This document shows, one piece after another, positions 17,609 to 25,910 of a stretch of DNA of 64,000 nt. Made by a program: the position numbers and the translations under genes. Within the stretch, counting starts at the first letter, position 1; each line of letters opens with the position of its first letter. The notes beneath the pieces are model-generated. The model did not search any database. It was not told where the DNA came from and was given only the letters and a program-made list of their open reading frames with translations. This DNA is from UQRS01 sp050946935. Its GTDB lineage: Bacteria; Bacillota; Clostridia; Oscillospirales; Acutalibacteraceae. The stretch spans positions 1-64,000 of the forward strand of contig JBMNVR010000008.1 of assembly GCA_050946935.1 (NCBI GenBank), given 5' to 3'.

Positions 17609-18319
17609 TTACTCCATATTCATCATCGCCAGTGGAGAGACCCACGTCCCGTCCTTTTTCATGGCAAAATGGAAATGGGAAGCATCGGCGCTTTCGCACG
17701 GAATATCGGTCAGAGAGCCAAGCTCTGTTCCCGAGAGGACGACATCGCCCGCCTCAACCAACGGAACATTATTCAGCCCGCAGTAATAACCGTATACTCC
17801 GTTTCCATGGTTAATCACCACTGTGTTGCCGTACAATCCGTCGGCGTAGATTTCCTCCACCACGCCGTTGCCCGCCGATTTGATCAAAGTGTCCCGCGCG
17901 GCCTCAATATCAATGCCGGTATGCAGGCGCATGTCGCCATAGGTTTCGGAATACTGCAATTCCTCGGCGTTGTATTTTTTTAAAATATTCCCGGTCACTG
18001 GCATGACAAAAAAGTGCGCCACCGTATCCGGCGCGTCCAGTACCGGCGTATCCGCCTGCGCCGCCGGCTCGGGCGCGGAGGAGGACGTCTCCGCCGGCTC
18101 GCTGCTCACCTTAACCTCCGCGTTTTGCACCGGCGCATCGGAGGCAATCCCCTCCCCTGCGCTCGACAGATCCGCCGTGTCTCCCGGCTCCTGCAAAGTA
18201 ACCGTCGCACTCCAGGCAGCGGCCACCACCGCCACCATGCAAAGGCTCAAAATCAAATAAAACAGCCCGGATTTGGCTTTTCGCATATTTGCTTCGACGC
18301 TTTTGTTGGACTCAGACAT
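17609..18319 (-). CDS. spoIIQ: SpoIIQ-like M23 peptidase-domain protein
   Basis: 236 residues from ATG 18319. The frame is open further upstream, but 18319 has an AAAGGATG site and gives the expected short cytoplasmic tail. One membrane segment (about 16-37) is followed by an acidic Ser/Ala/Pro-rich linker and a LytM/M23 domain. The zinc ligands are all present: His133 and Asp137 in HTGID, and His217 in HFHF. Family knowledge: SpoIIQ sits in the forespore membrane and joins SpoIIIAH across the intermembrane space during engulfment; clostridial forms keep the metal site that Bacillus lost. A forespore-type promoter upstream and the neighbouring murA both support the call. A generic cell-wall peptidase is the alternative. 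Confidence 0.72.
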   Translation of the reverse strand: MSESNKSVEANMRKAKSGLFYLILSLCMVAVVAAAWSATVTLQEPGDTADLSSAGEGIASDAPVQNAEVKVSSEPAETSSSAPEPAAQADTPVLDAPDTVAHFFVMPVTGNILKKYNAEELQYSETYGDMRLHTGIDIEAARDTLIKSAGNGVVEEIYADGLYGNTVVINHGNGVYGYYCGLNNVPLVEAGDVVLSGTELGSLTDIPCESADASHFHFAMKKDGTWVSPLAMMNME

Positions 18320-18395
18320 AGAAAAAACATCCTTTCTTGGCCGCACGCACCGTCCGGCACAACTCCGCGCGATACTACACGCGTTCTGATAACAA

Positions 18396-18425
18396 TATTC
18401 TGGCCAAATCAAACGGCTTTTATGC
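18396..18425 (-). promoter_or_regulatory. Sigma-F/G type forespore promoter for spoIIQ
   Basis: On the minus strand GCATA (18425-18421), 15-base spacer, GGCCAGAATA (18405-18396). This fits the sigma-F consensus GYATA-N15-GGnnAnAnTR at every fixed base and lies about 70 bases before the start codon. Confidence 0.65.
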
Positions 18426-18560
18426 GACGCACGCAAAAAAGCCGCACTTTTCGAAATGCACTTCGATTTATCTCTGTTGAGTTTCACACATGCATTGCAA
18501 AAAAATAAAACGTTAAAAATTTGTTTACATTTATATCACAATTTAGAAGAAAGCCTTTGT

Positions 18561-18685
18561 TATAGTAAGTATGTACTTCAAGAGGAAGTAAGAAGCCGCA
18601 TCTTACTCGAAGTACTTTTACCCTCCTCAAAAACACCCCTCTGAAGCACCGCCGGCCTTTGGTCGGCGGTGCTTCTCCTTTTTGC
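18561..18685 (+). ncRNA. Candidate structured small RNA with C-rich anti-Shine-Dalgarno segments
   Basis: An extended -10 box (TGTTATAGT, 18558-18566) is followed by a hairpin with outer stem GTACTTC/GAAGTAC (18573-18616) and inner stem AAGTAAG/CTTACT. Then comes an unpaired stretch with CCCTCCTC (18621-18628) and CCCCTCT (18636-18642), and a strong terminator. CCCTCCTC is the exact complement of a Shine-Dalgarno core, a feature of base-pairing small RNAs in Firmicutes. No reading frame fits the segment. The transcript start would be near 18573. The family is not recognised. Confidence 0.5.
18643..18682 (+). terminator. Rho-independent terminator of the small RNA
   Basis: A 15-bp stem (18643-18657 with 18661-18675, one G-T pair) with a TTT loop is followed by TCCTTTTT. 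Confidence 0.85.
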
Positions 18686-18725
18686 GGAAAAATCCCGAAA
18701 GTCACATTCATCCTCCAACAAGTAT

Positions 18726-18754
18726 TTGACAAACCTGTCAAATCTATGTATAAT
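18726..18754 (+). promoter_or_regulatory. Consensus sigma-A promoter for murA
   Basis: Exactly TTGACA (18726-18731), 17-base spacer, TATAAT (18749-18754). A second possible start is an extended -10 (TGCTATACT) at 18850-18858. Confidence 0.75.
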
Positions 18755-18898
18755 ATTGGGAGGTAGACGGATTTTTATATCCTTACCTTTTCTTTCTGTA
18801 TTTTGAATCATTTCCTTGTGCGCCCAGAACGAGTATCCGGCGCATTTTTTGCTATACTATTACCGGACGAAAAACATAGATGGGAAGTGTAACGCGTC

Positions 18899-20185
18899 TT
18901 GGATAAGTTTGTGATTACCGGCGGCGTTCCCTTACAGGGTGAGGTAGAGATCAGCGGCGCGAAAAATGCGGCGGTCGCGATCCTGCCGGCCGTGATCCTG
19001 TCGGACGGGGTCTGTCGGCTGGAAAATGTTCCGAATATTTCCGACACGGCCGCTATTCTCCGCATTATGCAGGAGTTGGGCGCCGACATCAAATACATCA
19101 ACAAAAACACGGTGGAAATTGATCCGAGCCACATCCGCTCCCACACCGTGACGTACGAAATGACCAACCGTATGCGGGCCAGCAGCTATTTCATCGGCGC
19201 GATCCTGGGCCGCTTTCATAAGGCGCTGGTTGCCCCGCCGGGCGGCTGCAACTTCGGCGTGCGGCCGATCGACCAGCATATCAAGGGGTTTGAGGCGCTG
19301 GGCGCCAAAGTCTCCATCACGCACGGCATGGTCGATGCCGAGGCCGAGCGTCTAACCGGCTGTCCGGTCTATCTCGATGTGGTGTCAGTCGGTGCCACCA
19401 TTAACATTATGCTCGCCGCGGTGAAGGCCAGGGGTCTCACCGTGATCGAAAACGCGGCGAGGGAGCCGCACATTGTCGATCTGGCCAACTTCCTGAACTC
19501 GATGGGCGCCGATATCATGGGCGCCGGCACCGACGTGATCAAGGTCCGCGGGGTTGACCATCTCGGCGGCGCCTGCTACAGCATCATCCCGGATCAGATT
19601 GAGGCCGGCACCTACATGGTCGCCGCCGCCGCCACAAACGGCAACGTGCTGATCAAAAACGTCATTCCGAAGCATCTGGAATCCATCTCCGCCAAATTAG
19701 AGGAATGCGGCGTCACGGTGGAGGAGGAGGACGAGGCTGTCCGAGTTATCGGACACGGCCGCCCCCGCCGTTGCAACGTCAAAACCATGCCGCATCCCGG
19801 ATTCCCGACCGATATGCAGCCGCAGATTCTGACCCTCCTCTCGGTGGCGGAAGGGACAAGCATCGTCACTGAAGGGGTATGGGACAACCGTTTCCGCTAT
19901 GTCGATCAACTGACCATGATGGGCGCGCAGGTTCAGGTGGACGGCCGTGTCGCCGTGGTTGAAGGAGTTGAGGAACTGCACGCCGCACCGGTCTGCGCCA
20001 CCGACCTGCGGGCGGGCGCCGCTCTGATCATTGCGGCTTTGATGGCCCACGGCACGACCGAAATCGGGGATATCGTCTATGTCGACCGGGGGTATGAGGA
20101 CGTGGTGGAGAAATTCACCGCCCTCGGCGCCCAAATCCGTCGGGTGGAGGATTTCAACCCCGCACACCAGCAAACCGCACTGTAA
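18899..20185 (+). CDS. murA: UDP-N-acetylglucosamine 1-carboxyvinyltransferase
   Basis: 428 residues; catalyses the first committed step of peptidoglycan synthesis, adding enolpyruvate from PEP to UDP-GlcNAc in the cytoplasm. Substrate-binding KNAAVAILPA lies near residue 22. The catalytic cysteine is Cys117 in PPGGCNFGVRP; it is the residue fosfomycin attacks, so the enzyme should be sensitive in principle. The start is TTG, with GGGAAG upstream and no better ATG. Length matches the family (about 420). It is preceded by an exact sigma-A promoter and lies divergent from spoIIQ; murA and spoIIQ are also close together in Bacillus. Confidence 0.95.
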   Translation: MDKFVITGGVPLQGEVEISGAKNAAVAILPAVILSDGVCRLENVPNISDTAAILRIMQELGADIKYINKNTVEIDPSHIRSHTVTYEMTNRMRASSYFIGAILGRFHKALVAPPGGCNFGVRPIDQHIKGFEALGAKVSITHGMVDAEAERLTGCPVYLDVVSVGATINIMLAAVKARGLTVIENAAREPHIVDLANFLNSMGADIMGAGTDVIKVRGVDHLGGACYSIIPDQIEAGTYMVAAAATNGNVLIKNVIPKHLESISAKLEECGVTVEEEDEAVRVIGHGRPRRCNVKTMPHPGFPTDMQPQILTLLSVAEGTSIVTEGVWDNRFRYVDQLTMMGAQVQVDGRVAVVEGVEELHAAPVCATDLRAGAALIIAALMAHGTTEIGDIVYVDRGYEDVVEKFTALGAQIRRVEDFNPAHQQTAL

Positions 20186-20224
20186 AAAGCATTTGATAAG
20201 CCGGAATTCCTCCGGCATGAAAAT

Positions 20225-20250
20225 GGGGATGGTCCGCCGTCCCCGTTTTT
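20225..20250 (+). terminator. Rho-independent terminator after murA
   Basis: An 8-bp stem GGGGATGG/CCGTCCCC (20225-20232, 20237-20244) with a 4-base loop is followed by GTTTTT. Confidence 0.8.
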
Positions 20251-20433
20251 CCGTTTTATAATATTCTGCCCGCCCACCGCGACAGAGAAGCAGGAGGTAT
20301 TGCCCGGCACATTGCCGGCTCATCCTCCCCGCGTTTGAATTCGTTTCCCAAAGCCTGAGCAAAACCCATGGCTTTTTAAATCCCCGCCCATCCCACCATA
20401 TTGCAAAAAAATAAAGGAGCAATGATTGAGTAT

Positions 20434-21219
20434 ATGGCAAGATTCTGCCCCCTGTTCAGCGGGAGCAAAGGAAACAGTACATACATCGGCTGCTCGGGCG
20501 CCGGCATTCTGATCGACGCCGGCGTCAGCTGCAAGGCCATTCTGTCGACGCTGTCGGCACGGGACATCCGGCCGGAGGAAATCGGCGCCCTCTTGGTCAC
20601 CCATGAACATATTGACCACATCGCCGGACTGCACGCTGTGGCCGCCAAACTGCACCTGCCGGTCTACGCTTCGGGTGGGACGCTCGCGGCGCTGGAGGGT
20701 CTCGGCAAGCTCCGGGGGCTGGAGGTACATGAGCTCGGCGCCAACCCGTTGGAAATCGGGGGGATGACCGTCTCCCGCTTTCCGACCCCGCACGACTGCG
20801 CCGATTCCAGCGGCTTTGTCGTGCAGTCTCCCGACGGACGGCGGATGGCCGTCGCGACCGACATGGGCTGCCTGACTGATGAAATCCGGCAGGCTCTGCT
20901 CGGCTGTGACCTTGTGATGATCGAATCCAACCACGATGTCATGATGCTGGAAAACGGAACCTACCCCTATCCGCTGAAAAGGCGCATTTTAAGCGACACC
21001 GGCCATCTTTCCAACGCACGGTGCGCCGATTTTCTGCCCGAACTGGTCGCCGCAGGCACGACGCGGCTTGTGCTCGCACATTTAAGCCGGGAGAACAACC
21101 ACCCCTCGGTCGCCCTGGAAACGGCCCGCTCCGCGCTGACGGCCGGCGGCTTCCGGGAGACGACAGATTACCTTCTCAGCGTCGCACCCCCGTCGGGCGG
21201 CAAAGCCATCCTGCTTTGA
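20434..21219 (+). CDS. WalJ/YycJ-like metallo-beta-lactamase fold hydrolase
   Basis: 261 residues from ATG 20434; an ATG at 20422 is also possible but is only 2 bases from GGAG. The family opening FSGSKGNSTYIG and the metal motif THEHIDHIAG are present, with further ligands in PTPHD, ATDMG and HLSREN. In Bacillus and Staphylococcus the homologue is the last gene of the walRK operon and influences wall metabolism and DNA-damage response; no walRK genes are seen here. It may be co-transcribed with rlmH, which begins 44 bases downstream, and in many Firmicutes the two are neighbours. Confidence 0.85.
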   Translation: MARFCPLFSGSKGNSTYIGCSGAGILIDAGVSCKAILSTLSARDIRPEEIGALLVTHEHIDHIAGLHAVAAKLHLPVYASGGTLAALEGLGKLRGLEVHELGANPLEIGGMTVSRFPTPHDCADSSGFVVQSPDGRRMAVATDMGCLTDEIRQALLGCDLVMIESNHDVMMLENGTYPYPLKRRILSDTGHLSNARCADFLPELVAAGTTRLVLAHLSRENNHPSVALETARSALTAGGFRETTDYLLSVAPPSGGKAILL

Positions 21220-21263
21220 AGCGATCCTAACCCAAAAATACCCTGAAATGAGGTGTGTTCCCC

Positions 21264-21743
21264 GTGCTCCGGATTACCCTGATTGTCCTTGGCCGGCTGA
21301 AAGAAGACTATCTGCGCCAGGCCGCGGCCGAGTATGCCAAACGGCTGCAAAGCCTCTGCCGGTTGGAGACGATTGAGCTGCATCCCGCTCCACTGCCCGA
21401 CCGCCCTTCTTCGGCGCAGATCGACGCCGCGCTGGAGACGGAGGCTCGCCGGATTGAGGAAAAGCTGCCGGCCGGCGCAAAGCTGATTCCCTTGTGTATC
21501 GAGGGAAAAACCCTGTCAAGCGAGGATTTCTCCGCCCGGCTTTCAGACATCGGGATGGGGGGCGGAAGCGTCGCTTTTGTGATCGGCAGCTCTTATGGCC
21601 TGGCCGACCGGATCAAACGGCAGGCGGATTGGAGGCTCTCCCTCTCTCCCATGACCTTTCCACACCAGGTGGCCCGGATTCTTTTGCTTGAGCAGATTTA
21701 CCGCGGCCTGAAAATATTGGCGGGCGGAACCTATCACAAATAA
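21264..21743 (+). CDS. rlmH: 23S rRNA pseudouridine-1915 N3-methyltransferase
   Basis: 159 residues from GTG 21264, chosen because AGGTG lies 8 bases upstream and because this gives the standard RlmH length and opening (LRITLIVLGRLKEDY). An earlier GTG at 21255 overlaps the binding site. SPOUT fold features are present: FVIGSSYGL forms the SAM-binding knot and the protein ends in GGTYHK, as expected. It modifies the A-site region of the ribosome using SAM. A terminator follows. Confidence 0.95.
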   Translation: MLRITLIVLGRLKEDYLRQAAAEYAKRLQSLCRLETIELHPAPLPDRPSSAQIDAALETEARRIEEKLPAGAKLIPLCIEGKTLSSEDFSARLSDIGMGGGSVAFVIGSSYGLADRIKRQADWRLSLSPMTFPHQVARILLLEQIYRGLKILAGGTYHK

Positions 21744-21758
21744 CGCGGCAGATTGTCC

Positions 21759-21800
21759 AAAACAGCAGGTATGTTTACGCTGAAATATACCTGCTGTTTT
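21759..21800 (+). terminator. Rho-independent terminator after rlmH
   Basis: A 14-bp stem (AAAACAGCAGGTAT with ATACCTGCTGTTTT) and a 14-base loop; the 3' arm ends in T residues. Confidence 0.8.
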
Positions 21801-21840
21801 CATTTTCACCGTTTTGCAAACGATGATTGGAGGTTTTTTT

Positions 21841-22356
21841 ATGCTACTGCAAACCGACCGCCTCCTCCTGCGGGAGATGGAGGAAGCCGACCTTGACGCC
21901 CTGCGCCGTATTTTGCAGGATCCGGAGGTCATGTACGCCTATGCCCACGCCTTCTCAGAAGAAGAAGTGCAGGCCTGGTTTCAAAAACAAAGAGGCAACT
22001 ACGCCCGTTACGGTTACGGTCTCTGGGCCGTTGTGCTTTCCGCTACCGGAGAGATGATCGGCCAGTGCGGCCTGACTCCGCAGCCGTGGGAAGACCGGCA
22101 GGTAACCGAGATCGGCTATCTCTTAGCCAAAGCTTTCTGGCATAACGGCTATGCCACCGAGGCGGCAATCGCCTGCAAACGCTATGCCTTTGACGTTTTA
22201 AAAGAAAAGGAGGTTTTTTCCATCATCCGGGATCAAAATCTCCCTTCTCAGCGGGTCGCCCGGCGAAACGGCATGCAGATTTGCGGACGTATGGTCAAGC
22301 AATATTACGGCATGGAGATGCCGCATCTCATTTTCTCGGTTCGGCGGGAGGAATAG
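21841..22356 (+). CDS. GNAT-family N-acetyltransferase (RimJ/RimL-like)
   Basis: 171 residues from ATG 21841, set by GGAGG 8 bases upstream; the frame continues upstream with no binding site. The RimJ/RimL-like features are TDRLLLREMEEADL at the start, GQCGLTPQ in the core sheet and the acetyl-CoA loop region GYLLAKAFWHNGYATEAA near 100-117. It would transfer acetyl from acetyl-CoA to a protein N-terminus or small amine; the substrate is unknown. Confidence 0.85.
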   Translation: MLLQTDRLLLREMEEADLDALRRILQDPEVMYAYAHAFSEEEVQAWFQKQRGNYARYGYGLWAVVLSATGEMIGQCGLTPQPWEDRQVTEIGYLLAKAFWHNGYATEAAIACKRYAFDVLKEKEVFSIIRDQNLPSQRVARRNGMQICGRMVKQYYGMEMPHLIFSVRREE

Positions 22357-22438
22357 GTCTCTATTCCCGAACGGCGCCGGGCGTATTTTCTCTTTTGCCG
22401 CCGCATAGGATAGAATGTTCGGCGGTGTCTGTCCACGA

Positions 22439-22456
22439 TTGATAAAAAATTAACAA
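22439..22456. promoter_or_regulatory. Rex-type operator upstream of the hydrogenase operon
   Basis: TTGATAAAAAATTAACAA matches the clostridial Rex consensus TTGTTAA-N4-TTAACAA with one change. Rex represses fermentation and hydrogenase genes when NADH is low. It lies about 85 bases upstream of the likely -10 element. Confidence 0.6.
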
Positions 22457-22537
22457 AATTTTGGCGTAAATTTATCGAAAAAGCCTGGAAATCGGCAAAA
22501 AAATGCCAAAAACCCATGGATTTTTAATGCCAACTCT

Positions 22538-22545
22538 GCTATAAT
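22538..22545 (+). promoter_or_regulatory. Extended -10 element for the hydrogenase operon
   Basis: GCTATAAT with TG just upstream (TGCTATAAT, 22537-22545) forms an extended -10; the -35 region is weak. The leader to 22652 is about 100 bases. Confidence 0.5.
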
Positions 22546-22651
22546 TTTTTTGTTATGGACTGGGTGGGCCGGAGAGCGCACGCCCCGGCCGGTTCCGATG
22601 CTAAAAAACAGCCGGCGTCCAGCCAATATCTGAACAGGAGGACAAACGTTC

Positions 22652-23146
22652 ATGAAGAAAAAAGCAAGTTCGATCCCCTTCTCCGGTACGGCCGAGCAGG
22701 AAGCGCAGCTTCGCGCGGTCATTGCCGAGCACCAGGGAGACAGGGGCGCTGCGCTTCCGGTCATGCAGGCGGCACAGGACATTTATGGTTATCTGCCGCT
22801 TGAAGTGCAGGAAATCATCGCCGAGGGACTCGGCCTCCCGGTAGAGGAGATTTACGGCATCGCGACCTTCTATGCCCAGTTCGCCCTCTCTCCCAAGGGG
22901 GAGTACAAGATTTCGGTATGTCTCGGCACTGCCTGCTACGTCAAGGGTGCACAGGCGCTGATCGACCGGATCACGGCGGTACTCGGCATCGGGCCGGATG
23001 AATGCACGCCTGACGGTCGCTTCTCGCTGGAGGCCTGCCGCTGTATCGGCGCCTGCGGCCTCGCGCCGGTCCTCACAATCAACGAGGACGTGTACGGACG
23101 GCTGACCGAAAAAGATGTAGATGATATTTTAAAGAAGTACATGTAA
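22652..23146 (+). CDS. hndA: Hydrogenase NuoE-like [2Fe-2S] subunit
   Basis: 164 residues, thioredoxin-like fold of the 24-kDa NuoE family. The [2Fe-2S] ligands are Cys90 and Cys95 (CLGTAC) plus Cys131 and Cys135 (CIGAC). It is the small electron-transfer subunit of NAD(P)-linked, probably electron-bifurcating, [FeFe] hydrogenases (HndA/HydC). AACAGGAGG precedes the start. First gene of a five-gene operon in which the next start follows the stop directly. Confidence 0.9.
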   Translation: MKKKASSIPFSGTAEQEAQLRAVIAEHQGDRGAALPVMQAAQDIYGYLPLEVQEIIAEGLGLPVEEIYGIATFYAQFALSPKGEYKISVCLGTACYVKGAQALIDRITAVLGIGPDECTPDGRFSLEACRCIGACGLAPVLTINEDVYGRLTEKDVDDILKKYM

Positions 23147-23689
23147 ATGAAAGAGCTTTCGCTGAATGTCCTTGACATCGCGCAGAACTCGGTCACGGCC
23201 GGTGCAACCCTGATCTCCATCGACACGGTGGAGGATCCGGCCGCCGATCTTCTGACTATTTCGGTAACCGATAACGGCAAGGGCATGACCAAAGAGTTTG
23301 TGGAACGGGTCACGGATCCTTTCTGCACCACCCGGACAACCCGTAAGGTCGGCCTCGGTATTCCGCTGTTCAAAATGGCGGCGGAGATGGCCGGCGGCAG
23401 TTTCTCGATCGAATCGGAGCCGGGGTGCGGCACAAAGGTCACAGCGACCTTCATGCTGTCGAATGTCGACCGCATGCCGGTCGGCGATATGGAGGGGACG
23501 GTATCCGCCCTGATCCAGATGAATCCCGGTCTCGACTTCCTCTACCACAGGGCGAGGGGGGCGAAAAGCTTCACCCTGGACACGAGGGACCTCCGCGAAA
23601 CGCTGGAGGATATCCCACTCGACAATCCGGAGGTGGGCGCCTGGATCCGGGACTATCTTGCAGAAAACCTTGCACAACTGAATGTATAA
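23147..23689 (+). CDS. GHKL ATPase-domain protein within the hydrogenase operon
   Basis: 180 residues with a histidine-kinase-like ATPase domain and no dimerisation/phospho-acceptor helix, so not a complete kinase. The N box is NVLDIAQNS, G1 is DNGKGM and G2 is GLGIPL. The last 60 residues have no recognised fold. Its ATG directly follows the TAA of hndA, so translation is probably coupled. Similar ATPase genes are found between hydrogenase subunit genes in other Clostridia; the function is not established. Regulation or assembly of the complex is a guess. Confidence 0.8.
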   Translation: MKELSLNVLDIAQNSVTAGATLISIDTVEDPAADLLTISVTDNGKGMTKEFVERVTDPFCTTRTTRKVGLGIPLFKMAAEMAGGSFSIESEPGCGTKVTATFMLSNVDRMPVGDMEGTVSALIQMNPGLDFLYHRARGAKSFTLDTRDLRETLEDIPLDNPEVGAWIRDYLAENLAQLNV

Positions 23690-23710
23690 ATAATCATTGG
23701 AGGTTAAGCC

Positions 23711-24082
23711 ATGAAATCCATTGAAGAACTGAAAGCCATCCGCGACAAGGCCAGAGCTTCGGTCAACGTGCGCGGCGACAATTCGGAAGATATCCGCATC
23801 GTCGTCGGTATGGCGACCTGCGGCATCGCCGCCGGCGCCCGTCCGGTGCTGAACGCCTTTGTAGAGGAAATCAACGCCCGGGGTCTCTCGAACGTCATCG
23901 TGACCCAGACCGGCTGCATCGGCGTCTGCCAGTTTGAGCCGGTGGTCGAGGTATACGTCCCCGGGAAGGAAAAGGTCACCTATGTGAAAATGACGCCTGA
24001 TCTGGTGCCCGGCATCATAACCGAGCATATTGTCAACGGCCGCGTGGTCGAGAGCCAGACCATCGGCGCCTATACCAAATAA
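23711..24082 (+). CDS. hndB: Hydrogenase [2Fe-2S] ferredoxin-like subunit
   Basis: 123 residues with a thioredoxin-like ferredoxin fold. The four cysteine positions expected for a [2Fe-2S] site include Cys in ATCGIAAGA and the pair in TGCIGVCQ. It matches the HndB subunit of NADP-reducing hydrogenases. GGAGG lies 8 bases before the ATG and 21 bases separate it from the previous gene. Confidence 0.88.
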   Translation: MKSIEELKAIRDKARASVNVRGDNSEDIRIVVGMATCGIAAGARPVLNAFVEEINARGLSNVIVTQTGCIGVCQFEPVVEVYVPGKEKVTYVKMTPDLVPGIITEHIVNGRVVESQTIGAYTK

Positions 24083-24094
24083 GGAGGAGTATCA

Positions 24095-25891
24095 ATGTAT
24101 CGTTCCCAAGTGCTCGTATGCGGCGGTACCGGATGTACCTCCTCAAACAGCCCGAAAATTATTGAAGCCTTCAAGGACGAGATCAAGGCCGTCGGCCTTG
24201 AAAACGAGGTCAACGTTGTTCGCACCGGCTGCTTCGGCCTGTGCGCACTCGGCCCGATCGTCATCGTCTATCCGGAGGGCAGCTTCTACAGCATGGTCAA
24301 GGTAGAGGATGTCAAGGAGATCGTCGACGAACACCTGCTGAAGGGGCGGATCGTCAAGCGTCTGCTCTATTCCGAGACGGTGACCGAGGATGAAAATGTC
24401 AAATCTCTCAACGACACCGCCTTTTATAAATCCCAGAAGCGTGTGGCGCTGCGCAACTGCGGCGTCATCAATCCGGAGATTATCGACGAATACATCGCCT
24501 TTGACGGCTACGCTGCTTTGGCGAAATGTCTGACCGAGTACACGCCGGAGCAGGTCATCCAGATCGTGCTGGATTCCGGCCTGCGCGGCCGCGGCGGCGC
24601 GGGATTCCCGACCGGGCGCAAATGGCAGCTCGCCCGCAATATCGTCCCCGACGCCGATCAGAAGTACGTCTGCTGCAATGCGGACGAGGGCGATCCGGGC
24701 GCCTTTATGGACCGCTCGGTGCTGGAGGGAGATCCGCACGCCGTGATCGAAGCCATGGCCATCGCCGGCTATGCCATCGGCGCCAACCAGGGCTATATCT
24801 ACGTCCGGGCAGAGTATCCGATCGCCGTCAGCCGTCTGCGCATCGCCATCGGACAGGCGCGTGAATACGGCCTGCTCGGCAAGAACATATTCGGCTCCGG
24901 CTTTGACTTTGACCTCGATATCCGGCTGGGCGCAGGCGCTTTCGTCTGCGGCGAGGAAACCGCTCTGATGACCTCGATCGAGGGAAATCGCGGTGAGCCG
25001 CGGCCCCGTCCTCCCTTCCCGGCGGAAAAGGGTCTCTTCGGCAAGCCGAGCGTTCTGAACAACGTCGAAACCTACGCCAACATCCCGCAGATCATCCTGA
25101 ACGGGGCGGAGTGGTTCGCCTCTATGGGCACCGAAAAATCCAAGGGAACCAAGGTGTTCGCCCTCGGCGGCAAGATCAAAAATACCGGCCTGGTTGAGAT
25201 TCCGATGGGCACCACCCTCCGCCATATTATTGAGGATATCGGCGGCGGCATCCCGAACGGCAAGAAGTTTAAGGCGGCGCAGACCGGCGGCCCTTCCGGC
25301 GGCTGTATCCCGGCCAGCCTGATCGACACCCCTATCGACTACGACAACCTGATTGCCATCGGTTCCATGATGGGTTCGGGCGGCCTGATCGTCATGGATG
25401 AGGACAACTGCATGGTCGATATTGCAAAATTCTTCCTCGAATTCACCGTGGACGAGTCCTGCGGAAAATGTACTCCCTGCCGGATCGGCACCAAGCGCCT
25501 GCTCGAGTTGCTCACCAAGATTACAAACGGCAACGGCACGATGGAGGATATCGACCGGATGGAGGAGCTTTGCTACTACATCAAAGACAACGCTCTCTGC
25601 GGCCTGGGACAGACCGCTCCCAACCCGGTGCTCTCAACCCTGCGGTATTTCCGCGACGAGTATGAAGCCCATGTGAAGGAGAAACGCTGCCCGGCCGGCG
25701 TCTGCAAGAAGCTGGTCTCCTACCACATCGACCAGGATAAGTGTAAGATGTGCACCGCCTGTATGCGTCAATGCCCGGTCGGCGCGATCGAAGGCGCCGT
25801 CAAGCAGCCGCACACCATCATTCAGGATAAATGTATCAAGTGCGGAGCCTGCTTCGAGAAATGTAAATTCTCCGCCATCGTGAAACAATAA
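24095..25891 (+). CDS. hndC: Hydrogenase NuoF-like flavin/NAD-binding subunit
   Basis: 598 residues. An N-terminal [2Fe-2S] thioredoxin-like domain (about 1-95) is followed by the NuoF core with the FMN/NAD loop GRGGAGFPTGRKW near 168, an SLBB domain, the N3-type cluster motif ESCGKCTPCRIG near 452 and a C-terminal pair of [4Fe-4S] motifs (CKMCTACMRQCP and CIKCGACFEKC). This is HydB/HndC of bifurcating hydrogenases, where electrons from NAD(P)H and ferredoxin meet. AAGGAGG precedes the start by 6 bases. It is longer than NuoF because of the two fused terminal domains, as usual in this group. Confidence 0.93.
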   Translation: MYRSQVLVCGGTGCTSSNSPKIIEAFKDEIKAVGLENEVNVVRTGCFGLCALGPIVIVYPEGSFYSMVKVEDVKEIVDEHLLKGRIVKRLLYSETVTEDENVKSLNDTAFYKSQKRVALRNCGVINPEIIDEYIAFDGYAALAKCLTEYTPEQVIQIVLDSGLRGRGGAGFPTGRKWQLARNIVPDADQKYVCCNADEGDPGAFMDRSVLEGDPHAVIEAMAIAGYAIGANQGYIYVRAEYPIAVSRLRIAIGQAREYGLLGKNIFGSGFDFDLDIRLGAGAFVCGEETALMTSIEGNRGEPRPRPPFPAEKGLFGKPSVLNNVETYANIPQIILNGAEWFASMGTEKSKGTKVFALGGKIKNTGLVEIPMGTTLRHIIEDIGGGIPNGKKFKAAQTGGPSGGCIPASLIDTPIDYDNLIAIGSMMGSGGLIVMDEDNCMVDIAKFFLEFTVDESCGKCTPCRIGTKRLLELLTKITNGNGTMEDIDRMEELCYYIKDNALCGLGQTAPNPVLSTLRYFRDEYEAHVKEKRCPAGVCKKLVSYHIDQDKCKMCTACMRQCPVGAIEGAVKQPHTIIQDKCIKCGACFEKCKFSAIVKQ

Positions 25892-25910
25892 GAAAAGGAG
25901 TATGCCAACA

